DNA of 64,000 nt, taken from contig NZ_JACOFT010000006.1 in the NCBI RefSeq assembly GCF_014699135.1, positions 62,001 to 126,000 of the forward strand. The letters run 5' to 3'. This stretch comes from Cognatundibacterium aquatile (GTDB lineage: Bacteria > Pseudomonadota > Gammaproteobacteria > Burkholderiales > Burkholderiaceae_D). Both the position numbers and the translations under genes were made by a program. Below, piece by piece: positions 1 to 8,730 of the stretch (position 1 is the stretch's first letter; every line of letters starts with the position of its first letter). The notes beneath the pieces are model-generated. The model made no database searches and was not told where the DNA came from. It was given only the letters and a program-made list of their open reading frames with translations.

Positions 1-144
1 AATCTTTTCAAGGGCAGACTTTGCATCGGATGCTTCACCGACAAGCTGATGCGGGCATTCGGCCTGTATATCAGACAATAAAGTTGTCAACCGCTCCCTC
101 GCAGGAGCTTCGTCATCAACAATAAAAATGGTGGGAATACTCAT
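1..144 (-). CDS. LytR/AlgR-type response regulator, 5' part only
   Basis: The first 48 codons of a response regulator; the rest lies left of the window. The N-terminus [19 protein letters not shown] carries the receiver-domain acidic pair (DDE) and the spacing typical of LytTR/AlgR regulators. Its ATG overlaps the stop codon of the upstream kinase gene (ATGA at 141-144), so the pair is translationally coupled. In related bacteria this regulator is followed by hemC, which would be outside the window. The DNA-binding domain cannot be seen, so the LytTR assignment rests on the partner kinase type and gene order. Confidence 0.85.
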   Translation of the reverse strand, partial: MSIPTIFIVDDEAPARERLTTLLSDIQAECPHQLVGEASDAKSALEKI

Positions 145-1178
145 CTTTGTGCCGGGAAATGTAATATCACTTCAAAACTATCATCTGATTTTCTGATACT
201 TAATTGTGCCTCAACGTCATACAATAATTTTAAGCGCTGCCGGATATTGTCGAGCGCCATTTGATTTCCGGAAGATAATCTGGCGTCCTGATGTACAGAA
301 TTCCGCACACGGATTTCGATTTTATCCAATCCTCTCTGAATGTCGATGAAAATCGTTGCCGCTCCGGAAGATGGCTCGACACCGTAGTGAACCGCATTTT
401 CCAGTATCGGTTGCAGTAATAACACAGGGATTTGTATCTGGCGCATATCGTCGTCCGTCAACTGCTCTGTGTTCCAGGCTAACTGCAGACGCTCCCCAAG
501 TCGCAAAGACTCAATTGCCAGATATTGCCTGCAAAGATGCAACTCATCATGCAAACTTGTCATGGTTCGGGTATCGCGCATCAGCACCCGAAACAAATCA
601 GATAAGTCCTCTATCACCGATTCAGCCCGACGCGGGTCTTTTCGTATCAGCGACAATGCGGTATTCAAACTGTTAAACAAAAAATGCGGTCGTATCCGCG
701 CCTGTAACGCCTGCAAGCGCGCCTCACCTAATGCAGGTGAAAAAGCACGGGTACGCAGCTCAAAATACTGTTGCAGGCAAAATCCTGAAACAGCAGTGAA
801 AATAAGAATAAAACCCGTGTTCAGACGTGGGAAAGCAAGCAAAAACCATTCAAACTGTCCAAAGAAGGCGAGCAGAAAAATACTGACAGCAGCGGGAATC
901 AATACGCAGGCCAGCCGCTGTAGCCAGACTGGGGAGGCATGTGAATAGGCATAGCGGCGACAAGCACATAACAGGAAAAGCGAAAGCAGACAAATCGCTT
1001 CTATCAGCATCGACGCTTCAATGAAATTCTCCAAAACCAGCGCCCAACCATCGCCACGCGAGGCTAATCCCAGCAAAACAACCACACTGACACCCGCCAG
1101 CACGCGGAAAATCACGCCGATATTGCAGCAATCGGGAATCACAGGTTCATTCTTTGGGACAGATAAAACAGTCGTCAT
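141..1178 (-). CDS. LytS/AlgZ (FimS)-type membrane sensor histidine kinase
   Basis: A 345-aa sensor kinase of the His_kinase (PF06580) type. Several hydrophobic segments fill roughly residues 22-135. The cytoplasmic part has the phosphoacceptor motif [10 protein letters not shown] (His about 165) and the ATP-binding N-box [11 protein letters not shown] (Asn about 261). It is the cognate kinase of the coupled response regulator (4-nt overlap) and is divergent from argH. The argH-kinase-regulator order matches the argH-fimS-algR-hemC order of pseudomonads and many Burkholderiales, which suggests an AlgZ/AlgR-like pair. The signal sensed cannot be read from the sequence. Confidence 0.88.
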   Translation of the reverse strand: MTTVLSVPKNEPVIPDCCNIGVIFRVLAGVSVVVLLGLASRGDGWALVLENFIEASMLIEAICLLSLFLLCACRRYAYSHASPVWLQRLACVLIPAAVSIFLLAFFGQFEWFLLAFPRLNTGFILIFTAVSGFCLQQYFELRTRAFSPALGEARLQALQARIRPHFLFNSLNTALSLIRKDPRRAESVIEDLSDLFRVLMRDTRTMTSLHDELHLCRQYLAIESLRLGERLQLAWNTEQLTDDDMRQIQIPVLLLQPILENAVHYGVEPSSGAATIFIDIQRGLDKIEIRVRNSVHQDARLSSGNQMALDNIRQRLKLLYDVEAQLSIRKSDDSFEVILHFPAQR

Positions 1179-1267
1179 CGTGGTTTTGCTCGGGGAAAAG
1201 TGGTGCGGTGTTTTATAATCGGAGAATATTTATCGCTAACCGCAGCCAAAACGGCAATCAATCCATT

Positions 1268-2662
1268 ATGACATCACAATTCAATAAAAAAAGCGAGGCA
1301 TGGTCTGCCCGTTTCTCCGAGCCAGTTTCCGACCTCGTCAAGCGCTACACCGCTTCGGTATTTTTTGATAATCGCATGGCGGCGGTGGACATTCAGGGCT
1401 CTCTCGCGCATGCGGAAATGCTGAGTGCACAAAATATTATCAGCGCTCAGGATTACGCTGATATTCAACGCGGCATGGCACAAATTCAGTCAGAAATTGA
1501 ATCGGGCAAATTTGAATGGTTACTGGATCTGGAAGACGTGCATCTGAACATAGAAAAACGCCTGACCGAGCTGGTCGGTGACGCAGGGAAACGACTGCAT
1601 ACCGGACGCTCGCGTAACGACCAGGTCGCGACCGATATCCGCCTTTACATGCGCTCTGCGATTGATAATATCGTCACCCTGCTGCGCTCCCTGCGCAGCG
1701 CGTTGATTGATCTGGCAGAAAAAAATGCAGCGACGATTTTGCCGGGCTTTACGCACATGCAAGTCGCACAACCGATCACTTTCGGGCATCACATTCTCGC
1801 TTACGTTGAAATGTTCGGACGTGATACCGAGCGCATGCTGGATTGCCGCAAACGCGTCAATCGTCTGCCGCTGGGTGCAGCAGCACTGGCGGGCACCACC
1901 TTCCCGATCGACCGCGAACGCGTTGCTAAAACACTGGGCTTTGATGAAGTTTGCTACAACTCCCTGGATGCAGTTTCTGACCGCGACTTCGCGATTGAGT
2001 TCTGCGCCGCTGCCGCGCTGGTGATGACACATATCTCTCGCATGTCTGAAGAACTGGTGATCTGGATGAGCCCGCGGGTCGGCTTTATCGATATTGCCGA
2101 TCGTTTCTGCACCGGCTCATCGATCATGCCACAAAAGAAAAACCCAGACGTGCCAGAACTTGCCCGTGGCAAGACAGGTCGAGTCAATGGTCACCTAATT
2201 GCGCTGCTGACGTTGATGAAGGGTCAGCCGCTGGCATACAACAAAGACAATCAGGAAGACAAAGAGCCGCTTTTTGATACGGTCGATACCCTGGTCGATA
2301 CACTGCGCATTTTTGCCGATATGGCGACTGGCATCAGCGTCAAACCTGAAGCCATGCGTGCTGCTGCTTTGCAAGGCTATGCAACTGCAACCGATCTCGC
2401 CGATTATCTGGTGAAAAAAGGTTTGCCGTTCCGTGATGCGCATGAAGCTGTTGCACACGCCGTCAAAACTTGCGTGGAAAAAGGCTGCGACCTCAGCGAA
2501 ATGTCGCTTGACGAATTACGCGGCTACTCTGCATTGATTGAACAGGATATTTTCCAGGTGCTGACACTGGAAGGTTCTGTCGCTGCTCGCGATCACATCG
2601 GCGGCACCGCACCAAATCAGGTGCGGGCAGCAATTGCACGTGCACGCCAGTCGCTCGCATAA
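1268..2662 (+). CDS. argH: Argininosuccinate lyase
   Basis: Last step of arginine synthesis: argininosuccinate to arginine plus fumarate, in the cytosol as a homotetramer. The 464-aa length from the ATG at 1268 fits the family (about 460 aa). The fumarase/aspartase superfamily signature [11 protein letters not shown] lies near residue 283, and the TGRSRNDQV substrate-binding motif is near residue 114. The frame stays open upstream to 1154, but that part (residues rich in Ser/Asn/Arg) is not family-like, so MTSQFNKK is taken as the start. No strong Shine-Dalgarno is visible. It is divergent from the sensor kinase, leaving a short shared promoter region. Confidence 0.95.
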   Translation: MTSQFNKKSEAWSARFSEPVSDLVKRYTASVFFDNRMAAVDIQGSLAHAEMLSAQNIISAQDYADIQRGMAQIQSEIESGKFEWLLDLEDVHLNIEKRLTELVGDAGKRLHTGRSRNDQVATDIRLYMRSAIDNIVTLLRSLRSALIDLAEKNAATILPGFTHMQVAQPITFGHHILAYVEMFGRDTERMLDCRKRVNRLPLGAAALAGTTFPIDRERVAKTLGFDEVCYNSLDAVSDRDFAIEFCAAAALVMTHISRMSEELVIWMSPRVGFIDIADRFCTGSSIMPQKKNPDVPELARGKTGRVNGHLIALLTLMKGQPLAYNKDNQEDKEPLFDTVDTLVDTLRIFADMATGISVKPEAMRAAALQGYATATDLADYLVKKGLPFRDAHEAVAHAVKTCVEKGCDLSEMSLDELRGYSALIEQDIFQVLTLEGSVAARDHIGGTAPNQVRAAIARARQSLA

Positions 2663-2979
2663 ACTCTCGTATTAACAACAAGCATCAGGTGCAGCCCAAG
2701 TCCATATTAGGGCTGCACCTTCCCACCTCAAGACCCGCTTCCACCCCAGCTCTGCCGATGCTATAAGTAATTCTACTTAAGCAGCGGATATTGCACCGCA
2801 ACACCATGTTATATTGCCCTTCTGCTTCGCAGCCAATACAATATTTGGCGAAAATAAATATTTATCTAATAAAAATTCTACGGCGATTATTCTGGGCCGC
2901 AAGTTAATAGAGACGCATGCTATTTCACGCTATCGGTGACCAGTAAATCCTTTTCATCACATTCTTTCAGGAACCCTTT
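2663..2979. other. Intergenic region argH-livK
   Basis: 317 bp without a gene. It holds a hairpin just after argH (2687-2720) and an AT-rich stretch (about 2840-2890, including the palindrome ATAAATATTTAT at 2854-2865), probably the livK promoter region. No operator could be assigned. Confidence 0.6.
2687..2720 (+). terminator. Hairpin after argH
   Basis: Perfect 11-bp stem AGGTGCAGCCC / GGGCTGCACCT with a 12-nt loop, 25 nt after the argH stop. There is no T-tract, so it may be a transcript-end stabiliser or a weak terminator rather than a classical intrinsic one. Confidence 0.5.
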
Positions 2980-4128
2980 ATGTCACACCAACTAAAACTG
3001 ATGGTTGCAAGTGCCTTGCTCGGATGGACTGTCATCGGCAATGCCGCCGATATCAAAGTCGGCGTTGCCGAAGCACTGACTGGCCCGGCAGCGAAATACG
3101 GCGTAGCAATTAAAAACGGGTTCACTCTGGCAGCCGATGGCATCAACGCAAAAGGTGGCGTCAACGGAAACAAAATCGCTCTGGTTGTGGAAGACGAACA
3201 AGGTAAGAAAGAAGAAGCGATCAATGTTTTCAAAAAACTGATCTTCCAGGAAAAGGTTTTACTGGTTTTCGGCCCGACTTTATCCAATTCCGCGTTTGCC
3301 GCTGACCCTATCGCCAACGCCACTAAAACCGTGGTTTTTGGCACCAGCAATACTGCTGATGGTATTACCAATATGGGCCCTTTCACTTTCCGTAACTCTG
3401 TGATGGAAGCCGACGTCTTGCCAGTCACCACTCGTGCGGCAGTAAAAAAATTCAATATCAAAAAAGTTGCGGTGTTGTATGGCAATGACGATGCCTTTAC
3501 GAAGAGCGGCTACGATGTTTTCAAGTCAGCACTCGCGGATCAGAAAATCAGTGTCACCGATACCGAAACCTATGCGAAGGGCGACGTTGATTTCAAGGCA
3601 CAACTGACCAAAATCAAAGCGTCGAATCCTGATGCAATTGTTTGCTCCTGTCTGGCAGAAGAGGCCGCCAATATTATTCTGCAAACCCGCTCTCTGGGCA
3701 TGAAACAGCCATTTATCGGTGGTAATGGATTCAACTCACCTAAGCTGTTTGAAATCGCCAAAGACGCGGCTGACGACACTTTGATGGGTAGCCCATGGTC
3801 GATAGAAAATACTTCTGCCACAAACAAAAAATTCATCGCCGATTACAAAGCGAAATTCGGCAATGAACCTGATCAGTTTGCGGCACAGGCTTTTGACGCG
3901 CTCAATATCGTTGCCGAAGCATTGAAAACAGTAAAACTGACCGGCAGCATCGATAAAGACCGGGTCGCGCTACGCAATGCCCTGCCTGCGATCAAATTTG
4001 AAGGTGCTACCGGCAAATTTGCTTTCCGCCGCGCTGCTGCAAAAGATGGAAAAGAAGCAGGTTACGATGCACAGCAAGAGGCCATTGTGAATATTGCTAA
4101 GGGCGGTAAGTTTATACTGCTGAAATGA
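2980..4128 (+). CDS. livK: Branched-chain amino acid ABC transporter, periplasmic binding protein
   Basis: A 382-aa type I periplasmic binding protein (Peripla_BP_6 / LivK family). The N-terminal signal peptide runs through about residue 22 (…VIGNAADIKVG). The mature start IKVGVAEALTGPAAKYG is typical of Leu/Ile/Val and related binding proteins. An AGGAA Shine-Dalgarno sits 9 nt before the ATG. It is first in the livKHMGF cluster and separated from livH by a bulged hairpin, which would allow higher expression of the binding protein than of the membrane parts. The exact ligand (Leu/Ile/Val, amides or short-chain compounds) cannot be told from sequence. Confidence 0.92.
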   Translation: MSHQLKLMVASALLGWTVIGNAADIKVGVAEALTGPAAKYGVAIKNGFTLAADGINAKGGVNGNKIALVVEDEQGKKEEAINVFKKLIFQEKVLLVFGPTLSNSAFAADPIANATKTVVFGTSNTADGITNMGPFTFRNSVMEADVLPVTTRAAVKKFNIKKVAVLYGNDDAFTKSGYDVFKSALADQKISVTDTETYAKGDVDFKAQLTKIKASNPDAIVCSCLAEEAANIILQTRSLGMKQPFIGGNGFNSPKLFEIAKDAADDTLMGSPWSIENTSATNKKFIADYKAKFGNEPDQFAAQAFDALNIVAEALKTVKLTGSIDKDRVALRNALPAIKFEGATGKFAFRRAAAKDGKEAGYDAQQEAIVNIAKGGKFILLK

Positions 4129-4140
4129 CATTCTTCTTTA

Positions 4141-4186
4141 AAACACAGCGGTTCCGCTACCGATAGTGCGAACCGCTGCTGTGTTT
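4141..4186 (+). terminator. Hairpin between livK and livH (attenuating terminator)
   Basis: A long bulged stem: AAACACAG-CGGTTC on the left pairs with GAACCG-CTG-CTGTGTTT on the right (3-nt bulge), with an inner CGCTA/TAGTG extension. It starts 13 nt after the livK stop. There is no clean T-run, so partial read-through into livHMGF is expected. Confidence 0.6.
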
Positions 4187-4362
4187 CTAAGGTATGAATT
4201 TTTGTTTCGTATAAGTTTTCACTTTTTCAGCAGCTTTTTCCTGCTTTGCATCTGTGTTTTTTGATCTGAACTTTCTCTCATTTCCATAAAACGCTTTTCT
4301 GACAAAACTGATACGCAACTCAACAGCGACAAGAGTTGCAACAGTTTTTCGCCTGGATCATC

Positions 4363-5244
4363 ATGTTTGAACAACAACTTATCAATGCCCTTTCACTCGG
4401 TAGCGTGTATGCATTGTTTGCGCTCGGTTTTACTCTCGTCTTTGGCGTGCTGGGCGTCATCAATCTCGCTCATGGCGCGATATTCATGCTGGGCAGCTAT
4501 GTAGCCTTATTGCTGGTCAACCAATTCCAGATGTCCTTGTGGCTGGCCATGCTGATCGCGATGCTGACCTGCGGTGTGATTGGCGTGATCGTCGATTTCC
4601 TTGTACTTCGACCTTTGCGTAAACGGAATGCCCCGCATCTGGCTCCGATGATCGCCACTATCGGCGTCGCCATCATGATTACGAATGTGGCACAGGGTTT
4701 CTTTGGCGCAGAAAACAAACGCTTCCCGTTTGGCACGATACCGGAAGAAAGTTTTACTGTCGGTAATCTGCACCTGACCGCCGTGCAGTTGGCCATCGTC
4801 CTGATTTCATTTGCGCTGATGGTTGTGCTGCTGATCATTATGCGTCGCACACAACTGGGCAGAGCCTTGCGGGCGATTGCAGAATCACCTAAGGCAGCGT
4901 ATCTGCTCGGCATTAATGTTGAGGGTCTGTTCCTGTTCACATCTTTTGCTGCGGCAGCACTCGGCGGCGCAGCAGGTGTGCTGGTCGGTCTGTCTTTCAA
5001 CGCGATTTCACCATTCATGGGACAACCCATGCTGCACAAAGGTATTGCAGTGATTATTCTGGGTGGCATGGGCGATATCCGTGGTGCACTCATCGGTGGT
5101 TTATTTCTTGGTTTTGCCGAAGTCATGAGCGTTGCGTATTTATCCAGTGACTTCCGTGATGCCGTGGCATTTGGTTTATTGTTTGTGATCTTATTGGTTC
5201 GTCCTTCCGGCATGTTTGGCAAGATTTTAGAAAGAAAGGCATAA
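4363..5244 (+). CDS. livH: Branched-chain amino acid ABC transporter permease LivH
   Basis: A 293-aa inner-membrane permease with multiple hydrophobic helices, starting MFEQQLINALSLGSVYALFA. The GVLGVINLAHGAIFMLGSY block is the family signature. The frame also opens at a TTG at 4336, adding nine residues, but the ATG at 4363 with a GGA upstream fits the usual N-terminus better. It pairs with LivM to form the membrane channel. Four nucleotides separate it from livM. Confidence 0.92.
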   Translation: MFEQQLINALSLGSVYALFALGFTLVFGVLGVINLAHGAIFMLGSYVALLLVNQFQMSLWLAMLIAMLTCGVIGVIVDFLVLRPLRKRNAPHLAPMIATIGVAIMITNVAQGFFGAENKRFPFGTIPEESFTVGNLHLTAVQLAIVLISFALMVVLLIIMRRTQLGRALRAIAESPKAAYLLGINVEGLFLFTSFAAAALGGAAGVLVGLSFNAISPFMGQPMLHKGIAVIILGGMGDIRGALIGGLFLGFAEVMSVAYLSSDFRDAVAFGLLFVILLVRPSGMFGKILERKA

Positions 5245-5248
5245 GATC

Positions 5249-6127
5249 ATGCTCGAATGGTGGGATGGTTTCTGGGCTATTTACAGCACTGTTATTTTTG
5301 GTATTGGCATCAACGCGATGCTGGCACTTTCAATTTATCTGACCCTGTCGTGCGGCTTGCTGTCGCTTGCCAACGCAGCGTTCATGGGTATAGGCGCGTA
5401 TGCCGCGTCGATGATCAGCATGCAGACCGAGCTTGCGTTCCCGGTCGCCTTGCTTGCAGCGGGTGTTGCGCCGGCGCTTGTCGCTCTCGCCGTCGGCATT
5501 CCGACCTTGCGTTTGTCGGGTGTTTATCTGGCGATGGCCACTCTGGGTTTTGGCGAAGTCGTACGCGTCATCGTCCTGAATATGGAAATCACCGGTGGCC
5601 CTATGGGTCTGAACGGCATTCCACTTAAAACAGAGTGGTGGCACATCGTTGTTATTTTAGGCATCACCTTATTTGTACTGGCGAGATTACGTCGCTCGAA
5701 AACCGGACGTGCATTTGAAGCGATTAAGGAAGATGAAATTGCGGCGCGCTTAATGGGTGTCAACGTTGCGGGCTACAAACTGCTGGCGTTTGTGCTCGGC
5801 GCAGTGATCGCCGGTGTCGCAGGCGGTCTGAACGCACATTACACCTTCACGATAGGCCCAGGAAATTATGCGTTTGAAAATGCCGTCGAAATTCTTACCA
5901 TGGCTGTCTTCGGTGGCACAAGTAATCTGATTGGCCCGGTGCTTGGCAGCACCATCCTGACATTGCTGCCTGAAGTGATGCGTTCGCTGAAGGACTACCG
6001 ACTCGCCGCGAATGGCCTGATTCTGATCATCGTGATTCTGTACCTGCCTAAAGGCATCTGGGATCCGGCTAAAATCCGCGCGCTGCGCCGCAAATTCACA
6101 TCCAGCAAGTCTGAAGAGGTTGCTTAA
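5249..6127 (+). CDS. livM: Branched-chain amino acid ABC transporter permease LivM
   Basis: A 292-aa inner-membrane permease of the LivM family. Features seen: the GLLSLANAAFMGIGAYAAS segment near residues 37-55, the EVVRVIVLN(M)EITGGPMGL loop near residues 102-120, and a C-terminal hydrophobic region ending in a basic tail. Second permease of the transporter; immediately followed by livG (TAA then ATG with no gap). Confidence 0.92.
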   Translation: MLEWWDGFWAIYSTVIFGIGINAMLALSIYLTLSCGLLSLANAAFMGIGAYAASMISMQTELAFPVALLAAGVAPALVALAVGIPTLRLSGVYLAMATLGFGEVVRVIVLNMEITGGPMGLNGIPLKTEWWHIVVILGITLFVLARLRRSKTGRAFEAIKEDEIAARLMGVNVAGYKLLAFVLGAVIAGVAGGLNAHYTFTIGPGNYAFENAVEILTMAVFGGTSNLIGPVLGSTILTLLPEVMRSLKDYRLAANGLILIIVILYLPKGIWDPAKIRALRRKFTSSKSEEVA

Positions 6128-6889
6128 ATGTTGCAGTTACAAGCTATCAGTAAAAATTTCGGCGGCTTGCAGGTCTTGCAGGACGTCAGCTTCACCATGC
6201 CTGAAGGCAGTATTTTCGGCCTGATCGGCCCGAATGGCGCAGGTAAAACCACCATCGTGAATCTGATCACCGGTCTGTTGCGCCCCTCCAGTGGCGAGAT
6301 ACGTTTCAACAATCAGGATCTGAGTGTGGTGGAACCCCACAAGATTACGCAGCTCGGCATCGCCCGCACGTTTCAGAATATCCGCATTTTCAAGGAAATG
6401 AGTTTGCTGGAAAACGTCGTCGTCGGCATGCATGAGCACCTGAATTACAGCGTCGGCAGCATGTTGTTTAATCTTGCTTCGTTTAAAAATGCAGAAGCGA
6501 AAGCGCGTGAACGTGCGCATGAATTGCTGACCTGGGTAAGACTCGATCACAAAGCACACATGCTGGCCGACAATTTATCTTACGGCGAACAACGCAAGCT
6601 GGAATTCGCGCGGGCACTCGCGACGCAGCCCAAACTATTGCTGCTCGACGAGCCGGTCGCCGGTATGAATCCCGCAGAAAAAACCGAGCTGATGGCAGAA
6701 ATTAAAAATATCCGCCAACGTGGATTTTCGATTTTTATGATTGAACACGACATGCGCTTTGTAATGGAACTCTGCGATCGCGTCGCTGTACTCAATTTCG
6801 GCAAAATCATCGCAGAAGGCACGCCGGATGAAGTGCGCGCCAATCCTGACGTCATCGAAGCCTATCTCGGTAAGGAAGATGCGGCATGA
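6128..6889 (+). CDS. livG: Branched-chain amino acid ABC transporter ATP-binding protein LivG
   Basis: A 253-aa ABC ATPase. Walker A GPNGAGKT is at residues 34-41, the signature is LSYGEQRKLEFARAL, and Walker B is LLLLDEPVAG. The C-terminal extension (NPDVIEAYLGKEDAA) is the branched-chain transporter-specific tail. It hydrolyses ATP at the cytoplasmic face together with LivF. Its end overlaps the livF start by 4 nt (ATGA). Confidence 0.93.
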   Translation: MLQLQAISKNFGGLQVLQDVSFTMPEGSIFGLIGPNGAGKTTIVNLITGLLRPSSGEIRFNNQDLSVVEPHKITQLGIARTFQNIRIFKEMSLLENVVVGMHEHLNYSVGSMLFNLASFKNAEAKARERAHELLTWVRLDHKAHMLADNLSYGEQRKLEFARALATQPKLLLLDEPVAGMNPAEKTELMAEIKNIRQRGFSIFMIEHDMRFVMELCDRVAVLNFGKIIAEGTPDEVRANPDVIEAYLGKEDAA

Positions 6890-7599
6890 GCACTATATTA
6901 AGCATCCAGAACCTCAGCGTATCGTATGGCCACATCCGCGCCGTCAAAAACATACAACTGGAACTGAACGCCGGCGAAATTACCGCTCTCGTCGGTGCCA
7001 ATGGCGCGGGCAAGAGCACCTCATTACTGGCGGTCTCCGGCTTGATCAAAACCAATGCAGGAAAAATCCTGTTTGAGGGCGAAGATCTGACCACACTCTC
7101 GCCGCATCAGATCGTGCAAAAAGGTGTGGTGCAAGTGGCCGAGGGGCGCGCCATTCTGACCACATTAACGGTGCAGGAAAATCTTGATCTCGGCGCATAC
7201 ACCCGCAAAGATAAAGCGCAGATCAACAAGGATCTGGACTACGTATTTCATCTGTTTCCGGTGCTGAAAAACCGCGCTTCCGGACTGGCAGGCAACCTAT
7301 CAGGTGGCGAACAACAAATGCTGGCAATTGGTCGCGCCCTCATGGCGAAACCCAAAGTGCTGCTGCTGGACGAGCCATCCATGGGTCTGGCGCCGTTGAT
7401 GGTGCAGGAAATTTTCCGCGTGCTGAAAGAGATTAACCAGACCGGACTGACGATTTTACTGGTGGAACAAAACGTCAGGCAAGCACTGAAAATCGCCCAA
7501 CGCGGTTACGTTCTTGAAAACGGAGAAATTGTATTGCAAGACAGCGGTCAGAATCTGCTGAACAACCCCAGAGTGATCGAAGCTTATCTTGGTGCCTGA
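6886..7599 (+). CDS. livF: Branched-chain amino acid ABC transporter ATP-binding protein LivF
   Basis: A 237-aa ABC ATPase, the second nucleotide-binding subunit. Walker A GANGAGKS is at residues 37-44, the signature LSGGEQQMLAIGRAL and Walker B VLLLDEPSMGLAP follow. It ends with the RVIEAYLGA motif common to LivF. Last gene of the cluster. Confidence 0.93.
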   Translation: MSTILSIQNLSVSYGHIRAVKNIQLELNAGEITALVGANGAGKSTSLLAVSGLIKTNAGKILFEGEDLTTLSPHQIVQKGVVQVAEGRAILTTLTVQENLDLGAYTRKDKAQINKDLDYVFHLFPVLKNRASGLAGNLSGGEQQMLAIGRALMAKPKVLLLDEPSMGLAPLMVQEIFRVLKEINQTGLTILLVEQNVRQALKIAQRGYVLENGEIVLQDSGQNLLNNPRVIEAYLGA

Positions 7600-7641
7600 T
7601 CTCGAATGCCAACCAAAACGTAATCAGCAATCCGAAATCCG

Positions 7642-7665
7642 AATCGCAGGCAATCGCTTGCGATT
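7642..7665 (+). terminator. Weak hairpin after livF
   Basis: Stem AATCGCA / TGCGATT with a 10-nt loop, 42 nt after the livF stop. No T-tract, so only a possible transcript end. Confidence 0.3.
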
Positions 7666-7695
7666 ATCTGATGACAAGTCAGTCGCAAAGCACCG

Positions 7696-8649
7696 TTATC
7701 CCGGTGCATCCTTATTTAATTGCTCCAGAATTTTTTTCGCCACTCCGCCAACATTGGGCAACACGCTATTTTTAGCCAGATAAGTGATTTCATCTTCAGC
7801 GAGTTCCCTCACCTGTTTTGCTATTTCAGGATGCTGTTTTAAAAGCAAAAACAGTACTCCCAAGGCTTTATTCCTGTCGGTGTGAGAAGGCAGGTTCAAT
7901 TGCCATGCAAGGTCGCCGATAAGATGGTGTATGTCTGCTGACGGTATATATGTAAAATAAAAAGAAATGAATTGAACAAGATTGTTTCTTACTGACGAGC
8001 TCTCATCTCTGAAAGCGATCATTGCTTTGATCATCGCTGCCTGCGGGTCGCCACACCAGTTCAGCAAATGTGCTGCCTCTGTGCGCTGCGACTCGCTCTT
8101 TGAATATAGTAGTACGTCAAATATCGTCTGTTTTTGCATCGAAGCAAGCAAAAATAACTGATTAGCCAACAACGATAGTTCTTGATCGTCATAATCAAGA
8201 AAAACACCGCGCGAGACAAAACTATTTACGCCGACATTTTTCTTGAGTTTTTCTATCCAGACGGAAGTCAGTTGCCTTGATAACTTGTATAAGTCTGAAT
8301 TCAGTTCAATGTCGCGATATGGCATCTTCTCCTGAATTTTTAATTTACTGTCGTTCCCCGCTTCAACAACGTCGACTACTGCATAGATCTTACCTCCGCC
8401 AAAACCGACTATACTGCATCGCGCGAACGGAACATGAAGCCGGACCTCCAACTTATCACACCATGCTTTAAACGAGGACATATCAGAAGATAACGGCATA
8501 TTCGTTTGCAGAGGAAACCCACTCAGAATGGTCTCCCTCGCTAACAGTTTATTTCCCAATACCTCAACGCCTTGCAAAGACTGCTGCGCAATTCCCTCAT
8601 GTGAGAGCAACAACAAAGCAAAAAAGGAAAGTAAATTTTTAACGGGCAT
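7696..8649 (-). CDS. Secreted protein, possible POTRA-like N-terminus and HEAT-like C-terminus
   Basis: 317 aa, family not recognised. A signal peptide is clear (MPVKNLLSFFALLLLSHEGIAQ). Residues about 25-90 (GVEVLGNKLLARETILSGF … VPFARCSIVGF … IYAVVDVVEAG) have the length and pattern of a POTRA-like repeat. Residues 140-310 read as helical repeats (LLNWCGDPQAAMIKAMIAFRD, HPEIAKQVRELAED), resembling HEAT/armadillo repeats. It stands alone between livF and pmbA, convergent with livF. Probably a periplasmic protein-interaction factor; both domain readings are inference. Confidence 0.65.
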   Translation of the reverse strand: MPVKNLLSFFALLLLSHEGIAQQSLQGVEVLGNKLLARETILSGFPLQTNMPLSSDMSSFKAWCDKLEVRLHVPFARCSIVGFGGGKIYAVVDVVEAGNDSKLKIQEKMPYRDIELNSDLYKLSRQLTSVWIEKLKKNVGVNSFVSRGVFLDYDDQELSLLANQLFLLASMQKQTIFDVLLYSKSESQRTEAAHLLNWCGDPQAAMIKAMIAFRDESSSVRNNLVQFISFYFTYIPSADIHHLIGDLAWQLNLPSHTDRNKALGVLFLLLKQHPEIAKQVRELAEDEITYLAKNSVLPNVGGVAKKILEQLNKDAPG

Positions 8650-8680
8650 AGTGGGTATTGAAATAAGGAATTCAGCATAA

Positions 8681-8711
8681 AAAAAAGACCATCTGTGATG
8701 GTCGTTTTTAT
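8681..8711 (-). terminator. Intrinsic terminator of pmbA
   Basis: Stem GACCATC / GATGGTC with a TGT loop (8687-8703). On the minus strand it is followed by a run of eight Ts. It lies 20 bp beyond the pmbA stop and just before the next minus-strand gene, so it isolates the two. Confidence 0.8.
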
Positions 8712-8730
8712 TTGAACAGTCAGTAAATGA

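Noticed and set aside
1154-1267. N-terminal extension of argH
   Set aside because: The extra 38 codons do not resemble the family; ATG 1268 gives the normal length.
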